A stretch of 64,000 nucleotides of DNA, from assembly GCF_000145235.1 (NCBI RefSeq), contig NC_014391.1, positions 3,542,001 to 3,606,000 of the forward strand. Direction: 5' to 3'. Position numbers and translations under genes: made by a program. A model generated the notes under the pieces. That model did not search any database. It was not told where the DNA came from and saw only the letters and a list, made by a program, of their open reading frames with translations. This DNA is from Micromonospora aurantiaca ATCC 27029 (GTDB lineage: Bacteria > Actinomycetota > Actinomycetes > Mycobacteriales > Micromonosporaceae). Positions 15,857 through 24,272 of this stretch are shown here, piece after piece; the first letter of the stretch is position 1, and every line of letters starts with the position of its first letter.

Positions 15857-18258
15857 CGGACCGCCCCGATGCGGGAGCCCGCCGGCTCGGCGGTGGCGTC
15901 GCCGCCGGTCACTGTCAGCGCGCCGGCGAGCCGGATGTCCCGCGCGGACCGGCCGACCAGCACGGAGTGGACGGCGTCCTCCACCACCATCGCGGCGCGG
16001 GTCTCGTCCCACCAGGCCAGATCGGCGGTACGCAGCCGCAGCGTCACCCGGGCGGCGCAGCCCGGGTCGAGCGTGACGCGGGCGAAGTCGCGCAACTGCC
16101 GCAGCGGCTGCTTGACCCGGGAGCGCCGCTGCCGGGTGTAGAGCTGCACGACCTCGGTGCCCGGGCGGCGGCCCGTGTTGGTGACCTCGACGCTCACCTC
16201 CACCTCCTCGCCGGCGCGCGCCGTGGTGGTGCTCAACCGGAGGTCAGCGTAGTCGAACGTGGCGTAGCTGAGCCCGTGCCCGAACGGGTACAGCGGCTCA
16301 CCCCGGTGGTACAGGTACGTGGCGTCGGCGCCGATGACGTCGTAGTCGAGCAGGTCGGGCAGTTCGGCGGCGTCGGCGTACCAGGTCTGGGTGAGCCGCC
16401 CGCCCGGGTCGGCGGCGCCGAGCAGCACATCGGCCAGCCCGTTGCCGTGCTCCTGTCCGCCGTGGGCACTCCACAGCACCGCCGGCACGTGCTCCTGCGC
16501 CCAGCCCACCGCGTACGGGTAGCTGCTCGTCAGCGCCAGCACGGTCCGCGGGTTCGCGGCGTGCACGGCCCGCAGCAACTCGGCCTGGCCGGTGGGCAGC
16601 TCCAGGTCGGCCCGGTCCTCGGTCTCCCGGCCGTTGACCATCGGGTGGTTGCCGAGCACCACCACCGCCACGTCGGCTTCGGCCGCGAGCGCGGCGGCAG
16701 CGGCGGCCCCGTCGACGAGCAGCGTCACGGTGAACACGGCCGGGTCGCCGGTGGCGACGCTCAGCCGTCCGTCCGGTGCGACGCCGACGTGCCGGCCGGT
16801 GGCCAGGTGGTGCAGCAGCGCGGTGCCGTCGGGCCGGTGGTGCAGGCGGAACGTCTCGCGTACCACCCAGCCGCCCGGTCCGTCGCGGTCGGCGGCGAGG
16901 CCCCCGGTGTCGTCGGCGCCGACGTACCGGCCGGTGTCCACGGCGCGCAGCGCCACCACGTCCTGCCCCCAGTCGACCACGTCGAACTCGGCCGCTGTGT
17001 CGCCGAGCGCCAGCGGGCCGTCGTCGTGGCGTACCGCGCGGTCGCCGACGTGCAGGGTGATCCGGTCGGTGCCGGGGTGGGTGGTCACCTCGGGCAGCCG
17101 TCCGAGCAGCCCGGCGTACGGGCTGATCGTGTACGGCGGGGTGCCGCTGTACCAGTCGGTGAGCACGGTGTCGGCGAGCGGGCCGAACACCGCGACCCGG
17201 GTGCCGGGGCGCAGCGGCAGCAGGCCGTCGTTGCGCAGCAGCACCACCGACTGGCGGGCGGCCTCGCGGGCGAGTTCCCGGTGGGCGAGGCTGTCGAGCG
17301 TGTCCGGCGGCACGTCGTCGTGGGGGTCCGGGGCCAGGTCGCCCAGCCGCGACCGCACGGACAGGATCCGCCGTACCGCCCGGTCCACGTGGGAGGGCTC
17401 GATCAGTCCGCGCGCCAGCGCCTCGGTGAGGCGCTCCACTGTGGGGGCGCTGTCCTCGTCGTCCTCGGTGAAGCTGTCGATGCCGGCACGCAGCGCGGCG
17501 GCGAAGCCCGCCACGTGGTCGGGCAGGTACTCCTGCACGCCGGCGATGTTGCCGACCGCCCCGGCGTCACCCACCACCATGATCTCGTCGTCGGCGTAGC
17601 CGCGCAGCTCACCCTCGATCAGTGGGCTCAGGTGCGCTGGCACGCCGTCGACCAGGTTGTACGACGCCATCACCGCCACCGCCGCACCTGCCGCCAGGGG
17701 AGCGCGGAACGCGGGCAGCTCGTACTCGTGCAGCACCCGGGGCGGCAAGTCGCTGGAGGTGGTGGCCCGGTCGGTCTCGTTGTTGTAGCCGAGGAAGTGC
17801 TTGAGCGTCGGCGCGGTCCGCAGCCGGATCGGGTGGTCGCCGCGCAGCCCCAGCGCGTACGCGGTGGCGAGCCGGCCGGTCAGCCACGGGTCCTCGGACC
17901 AGCCCTCCTCGTTGCGCCCCCACCGGGGGTCGCGCAGCGGGTTGACCACCGGTGCCCACACGTTGAGGCCGGCGCGGTCCGGGTCGGCCCGGTGCTTGAC
18001 CCGCACCTCGTCGCCGACGGCGGCCCCGACCGCCCGGATCAGGTCCGGGTTCCAGGTCGCGGCCAGGCCGATCGCCTGCGGGAAGACGGTGGCGGTGCCG
18101 AGCCACGCGACGCCGTGCAGCGCCTCGGTGCCGGTGCGGAACGCGCGCAGGCCGAGCCGGGGCACCGGCGCCTGCCACTGGTGCAGCAGGCCGAGCTTCT
18201 CCGGCAGCGTGAGCCGGGCCAGCAGGTCGACGAGACGGTGGGGGACGGGGTCGGTCAT
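15853..18258 (-). CDS. Glycoside hydrolase family 3 beta-glucosidase/beta-xylosidase with a beta-trefoil-like insert
   Basis: The 801-residue product has the GH3 TIM barrel (residues 10-300; LRDPRWGRNEEGWSEDP, LKHFLGYN; nucleophile D231 in VVGDAGAV), the alpha/beta domain (about 330-660) and a C-terminal fibronectin III-like domain (about 675-770). Between 398 and 515 lies an extra segment with two repeats, TGRYVGADD and TGRHVGVAPDG, resembling a fascin/RICIN-type beta-trefoil and splitting the second domain. GTEALHGVAWLGTATVFPQ resembles both beta-xylosidases and beta-glucosidases, so the sugar is uncertain. No signal peptide. ATG 18258 is favoured over a longer frame to 18474, which runs through the operators. 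First gene of the operon. Confidence 0.88.
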   Translation of the reverse strand: MTDPVPHRLVDLLARLTLPEKLGLLHQWQAPVPRLGLRAFRTGTEALHGVAWLGTATVFPQAIGLAATWNPDLIRAVGAAVGDEVRVKHRADPDRAGLNVWAPVVNPLRDPRWGRNEEGWSEDPWLTGRLATAYALGLRGDHPIRLRTAPTLKHFLGYNNETDRATTSSDLPPRVLHEYELPAFRAPLAAGAAVAVMASYNLVDGVPAHLSPLIEGELRGYADDEIMVVGDAGAVGNIAGVQEYLPDHVAGFAAALRAGIDSFTEDDEDSAPTVERLTEALARGLIEPSHVDRAVRRILSVRSRLGDLAPDPHDDVPPDTLDSLAHRELAREAARQSVVLLRNDGLLPLRPGTRVAVFGPLADTVLTDWYSGTPPYTISPYAGLLGRLPEVTTHPGTDRITLHVGDRAVRHDDGPLALGDTAAEFDVVDWGQDVVALRAVDTGRYVGADDTGGLAADRDGPGGWVVRETFRLHHRPDGTALLHHLATGRHVGVAPDGRLSVATGDPAVFTVTLLVDGAAAAAALAAEADVAVVVLGNHPMVNGRETEDRADLELPTGQAELLRAVHAANPRTVLALTSSYPYAVGWAQEHVPAVLWSAHGGQEHGNGLADVLLGAADPGGRLTQTWYADAAELPDLLDYDVIGADATYLYHRGEPLYPFGHGLSYATFDYADLRLSTTTARAGEEVEVSVEVTNTGRRPGTEVVQLYTRQRRSRVKQPLRQLRDFARVTLDPGCAARVTLRLRTADLAWWDETRAAMVVEDAVHSVLVGRSARDIRLAGALTVTGGDATAEPAGSRIGAVR

Positions 18259-18298
18259 GGTGGGCGCCTCCGGTCGGCGTACGTGCTGCCGCTCGTTC

Positions 18299-18314
18299 GT
18301 CGAAGCGCTTCGAC
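18299..18314. promoter_or_regulatory. LacI operator 1 upstream of the GH3 operon
   Basis: GTCGAAGCGCTTCGAC is a perfect 16-bp palindrome 41 nt before the GH3 start. LacI-family operators are palindromes of about this length with a central CG or GC step. A near copy lies 92 nt further upstream, which would allow looping. Confidence 0.72.
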
Positions 18315-18390
18315 TAACGAGCCGGTGATGCGGCGGCGCGTACGCGAAAAGGGGTGGTGGTGGGGGTCGGCGGTGTCGGCCCGGAGCGGT

Positions 18391-18406
18391 GGTGAAGCGC
18401 TTCGAC
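18391..18406. promoter_or_regulatory. LacI operator 2 upstream of the GH3 operon
   Basis: The core GAAGCGCTTC and right flank GAC are identical to operator 1; only the left flank differs (GGT instead of GTC). The spacing between the two centres is 92 bp. The surrounding 18259-18498 region carries no gene and is the promoter region of the GH3-lacI-GH95 operon. Confidence 0.7.
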
Positions 18407-18498
18407 AACCGCCGAAAAACACGCCGCTTCGCAGGTTGCCCGGTCCCGGAACGCGGCGCTACCGAGGTTGACACCTCCCGGCGGGTGCGGTCAAGGGG

Positions 18499-19695
18499 TC
18501 ATCCGGCGGGCAGGCGTCCTGCCTCCACTGTGGCCATTGCGGCGGTGGCCCCGCCCAGCGCGCCGGCCGCGGACCCGAGCGTGCTGGCCTCCAGCCGCAC
18601 GCCGGGTGGGACCGGTGTGCGGGCGGCGAGTTCGGCGTGGGCGGCCGGCAGCAGCCACGGCGCGAGCGCCGCCAGGTGACCGCCGACCACCACCACCTCC
18701 GGGTCGAGTAGCCCGGACAGCACCGACACGGCCTGCCCGAGCAGCCGGCCCATCTCGGTGAGCCCGGTCCGTACCGGCTCGTCCCCGGCGCGGGCCAGGG
18801 CCTGGATCCGTTCGATCTCCGGCAGGTGGTCGGTGACCGGCCCGGCGTCTGGTAGCAGCCGGCGGATCACCGCGTCCACGCCGAGCAGCGCGGTGAGGCA
18901 GCCGCGCCGCCCGCAGTCGCAGGCCGGGCCGTCAGCGGCCAGCGGCAGGTGCCCGACGTCCCCGGCGAAGCCCCGGCCGCCGCGCAGCAGCCGGCCGCCG
19001 CTGATCAGGCCCGCGCCGATCGCCGGGCCGCCGGTGAGGTGCACCAGATCGGTGGTGGCGGCGTACGGGCCGTGCCGCCGCTCGGCCAGCACGGCGAGGT
19101 TGGCCTCGGTGTCGACGGCGACGGGGAAACCCGGGTCGCGTAGCGCGCGGCGCACCGACGCCGCAAGCGGCACGCCGCGCCAGCCCAGCGCCGGGGCGGC
19201 CGGCACGTCGCCGTCGGGATCCACCAGCCCTGGTACGGCAACGGTCAGGCCGAGCACGGTGCGGTCGGCGCCGATCCGGGTGACGGCGCGCCGGACCAGC
19301 GCGGCGAGCGCCTTCACCGTCTCCTCGGGACCGGCGGTGGCGGCGGGGAACGCCCGTCGCCAGGTGAGCACCGGGTCGCCGCCCGGTCCGGCGGCGACCG
19401 CCACCAGTTCGTCCGCGCCGACGCGCAGGCCGAGCCCGACGTAGCGGGAGCCGTCGAGCACGAGCATGGTGGCCGGGCGGCCCACCCGGTTCTCGGTCAG
19501 CCCGGTCTCCCGCAGCAGGCCGTGCTCGATCAGCTCGGCGACCAGGCTGGAGACGGTGGCCTTGTTCAGCCCGGTGTGCGCGGCCACGTCGGCCCGGGAG
19601 CAGGGGGCATGCCGGCGGACGTGCCGGAGCACAGCGGCCCGGTTGGTCACCCGCACGTCGCCGAGGTCGGCCGTCGGCCGGTCGATGCTGATCAC
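18499..19695 (-). CDS. ROK family transcriptional repressor (XylR/NagC type)
   Basis: The 398-residue product has an N-terminal winged helix (about residues 14-65, TNRAAVLRHVRRHAPCSRAD...TGLNKATVSSLVAELIEHG) and a ROK sugar-kinase-like domain. The structural zinc motif is present as CDCGRRGCL near residue 265, with Leu where NagC-type proteins usually have Glu. The ATP-binding DxGxT motif is not evident, so it is a regulator, not a kinase. It starts with GTG 19695, 48 nt downstream of the GH31 stop on the same strand, so the two genes may be cotranscribed. Regulators of this class commonly bind xylose, glucose or glucosamine derivatives. Confidence 0.9.
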   Translation of the reverse strand: MISIDRPTADLGDVRVTNRAAVLRHVRRHAPCSRADVAAHTGLNKATVSSLVAELIEHGLLRETGLTENRVGRPATMLVLDGSRYVGLGLRVGADELVAVAAGPGGDPVLTWRRAFPAATAGPEETVKALAALVRRAVTRIGADRTVLGLTVAVPGLVDPDGDVPAAPALGWRGVPLAASVRRALRDPGFPVAVDTEANLAVLAERRHGPYAATTDLVHLTGGPAIGAGLISGGRLLRGGRGFAGDVGHLPLAADGPACDCGRRGCLTALLGVDAVIRRLLPDAGPVTDHLPEIERIQALARAGDEPVRTGLTEMGRLLGQAVSVLSGLLDPEVVVVGGHLAALAPWLLPAAHAELAARTPVPPGVRLEASTLGSAAGALGGATAAMATVEAGRLPAG

Positions 19696-19743
19696 GTACT
19701 GCCCGCCTCCTGCGCCCGGCCCCGAGTTCGGCTACAGCTTAAA

Positions 19744-22107
19744 CTAAATGGGCGAGATTCCGGCCGGCCGGTCTCCGCCGCCGAACCACGGCGCGAACGG
19801 CGTCACCGGGACCGGCTCGCCGTCGAGCACCACCCGGCGCGGCGGATCCTCACCGACCACGCTGACCCGCCGTACGTCCAGCGGCCCGTCCACGCGTACA
19901 CGCAGCGTGTCCCCGTCGCGCACGGCGGTGATCGTGGTGTCGCCGTCGGGGTCGTGCACCATGCTCACGCCGTCCACGCCGCCCCATGCCACCAGCGTGA
20001 CGTCCCGGAACGCGCCGGTCCCGACCGTCGCCGCGGGCGTCACCGTGGGGATCAGCGCGCCGTGCCGCACGTACAGCGGCAGCCGATCGAGCGGCACGCT
20101 CACCCGCAGGTGCCGGCTGCCGGGGTGCCGCTGCCCCGTGTACGCGTCGAGCCAGTCGTCGCCCGCCGGCAGGTAGACGGCACGCTCGCCGGACGGGTCG
20201 AGCACCGGCGCCACCAGCAGGTCGGGGCCGAGGCGGTACTGGAGGTCGGCGGTCCAGGCGGCCGGGTCGTCAGGGGTGTCGACGAGCAGCGCCCGCAGCA
20301 TCGGGCCGCCGGTGCGGGCGCTCGCCACCGCCACCGACCAGAGGTACGGCAGCAGCCGGTAGCGCAGCCGCAGCGCGTCCACCGCGTGCCGTTCCGCCTC
20401 GGGCGGGAACTCCCACGGCAGGCGGCTGGTGGTGCCGTGCAGCCGTACCAGCGGGGAGAGCGCGCCGAACTGGGTCCAGCGCACGTACAGGTCCGGTTCG
20501 GGGGTGCCGTGGAAACCGCCGGTGTCGTGGCTCCAGAACGGCACGCCCGACAGCCCGTGGGACAGGCCGCCACGCAGCGTGCTGGCCATGCCGGGCCAGG
20601 TGGCGTTGACGTCGCCGCTCCACTGGGCGCTGTGCCGCTGCCCGCCCAGGTACGACGAGCGCGCCCACACCGTGCGGTGCCCTGCGACCTCCTCGGTGAC
20701 GTCGGCGACCGCGTCGTTGAACAGCAGCGCGTACACGTTGTGCAGTTCCACGCCGGTCATGCCGTTGTGCGCGACGGCGTCCGCAGGCACGCCCTCGGCG
20801 AAGTCGGTCTTGAACGCCGCGACGCCCTGCGCCAGCAGCGGCCGCAGCAGGCCCTGGAACCAGCGCACCGCCGCGGGGTTCGTGAGGTCCACGATGGCGC
20901 ACTCCGGGTAGCTGCCGTGCCAGGTGTCGGCGACGTACGTGCCGCCGTCGGGGCGGCGCAGGAAGTACCCGGCGGCCTCGGCCTCGGCGTAGAGCGGGCT
21001 GCCGGTCATCAGGTACGGGTTCATCCACAGGCACACCCGGAAGCCCTGCTCGGTGAGGTCCTTGAGCATGCCGTCCGGGTCCGGGAAGGCGTCGGCGTCC
21101 CAGCGCAGGTCCGACCAGTGCCCGGCGACCTGCCAGTAGCAGTCGAGGTGCAGCACGTCGCAGGGGATGTCCCGCTCGCGGATGCGCCGGGCCCGTTCCA
21201 GCACGCGCTGCTGGCTGTCCGGGAAGAAGCCCGACGAGATCCAGGCGCCGAACGCCCATCTCGGCGGCAGGTACGGCCGTCCGGTCAGCGTGTCGAGCCG
21301 GTCGAGTACCCGCTCCGGGGTGGGTCCGGCCAGCACGTAGTAGTCGAGCAGGTCGTCCGGGACGAGGATCTGCACGCTGCTGTGGGTGCTCGCGCACACG
21401 TCGAACTGCACCGGCAGTCCGCTGTCGACGAGGACGCCGTAGCCGCGGTCGGACAGGTAGAACGGCACGTTCTTGTGCGAGCGGTCGGACTCGCCGCCGA
21501 ACGCGTCGAAGTTCCACATCAGCGGTCGCTGGCCGCGCTTGTCCAGCGGCGTGAACTTCTCGCCGAAGCCGACGAACCGTTCGTCGCCGGGTGCGACGAA
21601 GCTCTCGTGCCAGGCCACCGGCTCCCCGTCGACTGTGGAGCGGCCGAGCGGCAGCGTGCGGCGGCGACCGCTGATGTCCCGGGTGCCGCCGTCGGCGGCC
21701 AGCAGCAGCCGACCGTCGGGGGTGAGGAAGCGCAACCCCCACGGGTCCAGGCGCACCTCGGCGACCACGCCACCGGCACCCACCCGGACGCGCCCGTCGG
21801 TGACAGTCACCGTGGCCGGGTGCGGCTGCGGGTGGACCAGCGTCAGTGCCCGTGCGGACCGGCTGCGGACCGAGAGGTCGTCGGCGAGGCGTACCCGGAT
21901 GATCCCGTCCCCGGCGGCCTCGACGCGCGCGGCGAGCGTGCGGCCGGACGCGCAGGTCGCGGTGAGCGTGACCCCCTGCGCGTCGGTCGCGGCGACCTCG
22001 GCCCGCAGCACGTCGTCGGCGCCCTCCTCGCCGGGGGCGCGGACCGGCAGGTCGGGCGGGTCGGCCACGAACGTCTCGTACGGGACCAGCGGCGGGCGGT
22101 ACGGCAT
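19744..22107 (-). CDS. Glycoside hydrolase family 31 alpha-xylosidase (YicI-like)
   Basis: The 787-residue product matches the size and domain order of E. coli YicI (772 residues): N-terminal beta domain, (beta/alpha)8 barrel from about 270, C-terminal beta domains. The catalytic nucleophile is D435 in FKTDFAEGVP and the acid/base is D499 in WSGDVNATW. The FKTDF(G/A)E motif and overall length favour alpha-xylosidase over alpha-glucosidase; such enzymes remove terminal alpha-1,6-xylose from xyloglucan oligosaccharides. No signal peptide. ATG 22107 follows GAGGAG; the frame extends to a TTG at 22173, which coincides with a -35-like TTGACA. Divergent from GH42. Confidence 0.88.
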   Translation of the reverse strand: MPYRPPLVPYETFVADPPDLPVRAPGEEGADDVLRAEVAATDAQGVTLTATCASGRTLAARVEAAGDGIIRVRLADDLSVRSRSARALTLVHPQPHPATVTVTDGRVRVGAGGVVAEVRLDPWGLRFLTPDGRLLLAADGGTRDISGRRRTLPLGRSTVDGEPVAWHESFVAPGDERFVGFGEKFTPLDKRGQRPLMWNFDAFGGESDRSHKNVPFYLSDRGYGVLVDSGLPVQFDVCASTHSSVQILVPDDLLDYYVLAGPTPERVLDRLDTLTGRPYLPPRWAFGAWISSGFFPDSQQRVLERARRIRERDIPCDVLHLDCYWQVAGHWSDLRWDADAFPDPDGMLKDLTEQGFRVCLWMNPYLMTGSPLYAEAEAAGYFLRRPDGGTYVADTWHGSYPECAIVDLTNPAAVRWFQGLLRPLLAQGVAAFKTDFAEGVPADAVAHNGMTGVELHNVYALLFNDAVADVTEEVAGHRTVWARSSYLGGQRHSAQWSGDVNATWPGMASTLRGGLSHGLSGVPFWSHDTGGFHGTPEPDLYVRWTQFGALSPLVRLHGTTSRLPWEFPPEAERHAVDALRLRYRLLPYLWSVAVASARTGGPMLRALLVDTPDDPAAWTADLQYRLGPDLLVAPVLDPSGERAVYLPAGDDWLDAYTGQRHPGSRHLRVSVPLDRLPLYVRHGALIPTVTPAATVGTGAFRDVTLVAWGGVDGVSMVHDPDGDTTITAVRDGDTLRVRVDGPLDVRRVSVVGEDPPRRVVLDGEPVPVTPFAPWFGGGDRPAGISPI

Positions 22108-22168
22108 GGGCGTCTCCTCGCGGCGTCCACGGGCGGTCCCGCCAGTTTCTTTGGAAGCCCAACTAACT

Positions 22169-22215
22169 GTCAATGATCGACGGCATTGACTTTCCGTCTC
22201 ACCTGTTCCTATTTT
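22169..22215. promoter_or_regulatory. Divergent GH31/GH42 promoter with back-to-back -35 boxes
   Basis: GTCAAT (22169-22174) and ATTGAC (22185-22190) form a perfect inverted repeat with a 10-nt spacer, giving TTGACA on the minus strand and TTGACT on the plus strand. On the plus strand TTGACT (22186-22191) is followed after 18 nt by TATTTT (22210-22215), and the GH42 ATG lies 7 nt further on, so its mRNA is probably leaderless. A clear -10 for the GH31 side is not evident. Confidence 0.65.
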
Positions 22216-22222
22216 GGCCGGG

Positions 22223-24223
22223 ATGCCAACTAAAGCGCTGTGGGACGACGGCCGGCTCTGCTACGGCGGCGACTGGAACCCGGAGCAGTGGCCGCCCGAC
22301 GTGTGGCGCGAGGACGTCGCCCTGATGCGCGCCGCCGGGGTCAACCTCGTCACCGTCGGCGTGTTCGCCTGGTCCCGGCTGGAACCCGAACCCGGCCGCT
22401 ACACACTCGACTGGCTCGACGACGTGCTGGACCTGCTGCACACCGGCGGCATCCGGGCCGCCCTGGCCACCCCCACCGCGTCGCCGCCACCCTGGTTCTC
22501 GCTGCGCCACCCGGACGCCCTGCCGCTCACCGCCGACGGCGTTCGCCTGCACCACGGCAGCCGGGACACCTACTGCGCCGCCGCGCCCGCGTACCGGGAC
22601 GCCGCCCGCGGCATCGCCGAGGTGCTCGCCGCCCGCTACGCACACCACCCGGCGCTCGCGCTGTGGCACGTGCACAACGAGTACGGCACCACCTGCCACT
22701 GCCCGCACGCCGAGACGGCGTTCCGCCACTGGCTCACCACCCGGTACGGCGACCTCGACGCGCTGAACGACGCCTGGGTCACCAGCTTCTGGAGCCAGCA
22801 CTACTCCGACTGGGCGCAGGTCGGCACCCCCCGCGCCACCCAGTACCTCGCCAACCCCGGCCAGCTGCTCGACTTCCGCCGCTTCTGGTCCGACACCTTG
22901 CTGTCCGCGTACACCGAGCAACGGGACCTGCTGCGCGCGGCGAACCCGGCGGTGCCTGTCACCACCAACTACGTGCTCGGCGACTGGGTGCCGGTCGACC
23001 ACGCCCGCTGGGCGCGCGAGGTCGACCTGGTCGCGATCGACCACTACCCGTCCGCCACCGACCTGGGCGCGGAGGAGCAGACCGCGTTCGCCGCCGACCT
23101 GGCCCGCGGCTGGGCCCGCCACGGCGCCGGACGGCCGGTGCCGTGGCTGCTGATGGAGAGCGCGCCCAACCAGATCCACACCGCCGGGCGCATGCACACC
23201 AAGGAACCCGGCCGGATGATCCGGCACAGCCTCGCCCACATCGCGCGCGGCTCCGCCGGGGTGATGTTCTTCCAGTGGCGCGCACCGGCCGGCGGCGCGG
23301 AACGCTTCCACTCCGCCGTCGTCTCGCACGCCGGGCCGGACACCCGCGTGTTCCGCGAGGCCGCCGACCTGGGCGCCGCGCTGGGCCGGCTCGCCGGGGC
23401 CGCGCCGGGCCGCGTCCAGGCGGCGGTGGCCATCGCGTACGACGCGGCGAGCGGCTGGGCGCTGCGGCACCCGGGAATGCCCCGCGACGGACTCGACCAC
23501 CCCGGCGAGGCGGCCGCCGTGCACCGGGCGCTGTGGCACGCGGGCGTCACCGCCGACGTGGTGCCGCCCGGCGCCCCGCTCGACGGCGCCCGGCTGCTCG
23601 TGCTCCCCGCCCTCTATCTGGCCTCGGACGCCACAGTCGACTGGGTACGCCGGCACGTCCACGACGGCGGGCACCTGCTGGTGACCTGGCTCAGCGGCGT
23701 CGCCGACGAGCACGCCCGGGTACGCCTCGGCGGCTACCCGGGCGCGTACCGGGATCTGCTCGGCGTGCGGGTGGAGGAGTTCCACCCCCTCGCCGACGAC
23801 GAACACGTGCCGCTGACCGGCGGCGGGACCGGCCGGATCTGGTCGGAGACGGTGCACCCGGCCGGCGCGGAGACGGTCAGCGCGTACGCCGGGGGAGTGC
23901 CGGCGGGCCGTCCCGCGATCACCCGGAACCGGGTCGGCGACGCGTACGCCTGGTACGTCTCCACCCGCCCCGACGACGACACGTACCGGCGGCTGCTCAC
24001 CGAGGCGGCCCGGCTCGCCGGTGTGGCCCCGGCCTGCCCCGGCGCGCCCGAGGGTGTGGAGGCGGTACGCCGCCACGACGGCCTGCTCTATCTGCTCAAC
24101 CACACCGACCGGCCGCAGCGGGTGCCGGCTGCCGGGTTCGAACTGCTCACCGGCGCGGCTGTCGACGGCGAGTTGACGGTGGCGCCGGGCGCCGTGGCGG
24201 TGGTACGCGAGAAGACCCCGTGA
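22223..24223 (+). CDS. Glycoside hydrolase family 42 beta-galactosidase
   Basis: The 666-residue product begins LCYGGDWNPEQWP (GH42 entry), with acid/base E153 in WHVHNEYG and nucleophile E312 in LLMESAPN. C118, C158 and C160 (CHCPH) match part of the zinc cluster of thermophilic GH42 enzymes. A Rossmann-like trimerisation domain follows the barrel (about 395-600) and a small beta domain ends the protein. It is cytoplasmic by lack of a signal peptide. It would remove beta-galactose from side chains such as those of xyloglucan. I chose ATG 22223; no Shine-Dalgarno is present, but the promoter spacing predicts a leaderless message. Confidence 0.9.
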   Translation: MPTKALWDDGRLCYGGDWNPEQWPPDVWREDVALMRAAGVNLVTVGVFAWSRLEPEPGRYTLDWLDDVLDLLHTGGIRAALATPTASPPPWFSLRHPDALPLTADGVRLHHGSRDTYCAAAPAYRDAARGIAEVLAARYAHHPALALWHVHNEYGTTCHCPHAETAFRHWLTTRYGDLDALNDAWVTSFWSQHYSDWAQVGTPRATQYLANPGQLLDFRRFWSDTLLSAYTEQRDLLRAANPAVPVTTNYVLGDWVPVDHARWAREVDLVAIDHYPSATDLGAEEQTAFAADLARGWARHGAGRPVPWLLMESAPNQIHTAGRMHTKEPGRMIRHSLAHIARGSAGVMFFQWRAPAGGAERFHSAVVSHAGPDTRVFREAADLGAALGRLAGAAPGRVQAAVAIAYDAASGWALRHPGMPRDGLDHPGEAAAVHRALWHAGVTADVVPPGAPLDGARLLVLPALYLASDATVDWVRRHVHDGGHLLVTWLSGVADEHARVRLGGYPGAYRDLLGVRVEEFHPLADDEHVPLTGGGTGRIWSETVHPAGAETVSAYAGGVPAGRPAITRNRVGDAYAWYVSTRPDDDTYRRLLTEAARLAGVAPACPGAPEGVEAVRRHDGLLYLLNHTDRPQRVPAAGFELLTGAAVDGELTVAPGAVAVVREKTP

Positions 24224-24272
24224 CGCGGCTCTGGCGGCGGGACGTCCTCGGGCGCTGAGGTGCGTACCCGGG

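Noticed and set aside
15853..18474. Longer GH3 start at 18474
   Set aside because: The added 72 residues are low-complexity and cross both LacI operators; ATG 18258 begins at the conserved GH3 N-terminus.
18466..18480. TTGACA at about 18468 as a plus-strand promoter
   Set aside because: No suitable -10 follows and no plus-strand gene lies downstream; the ROK gene is on the opposite strand.
19522..22176. An 884-codon open frame opposite the GH31 gene, and similar long antisense frames at 15967-18471 and 454-2286
   Set aside because: They are antisense shadows typical of very GC-rich DNA: biased to Arg/Gly/Val/His, no recognisable domains, and no ribosome-binding sites, while the opposite strand encodes clear enzymes.
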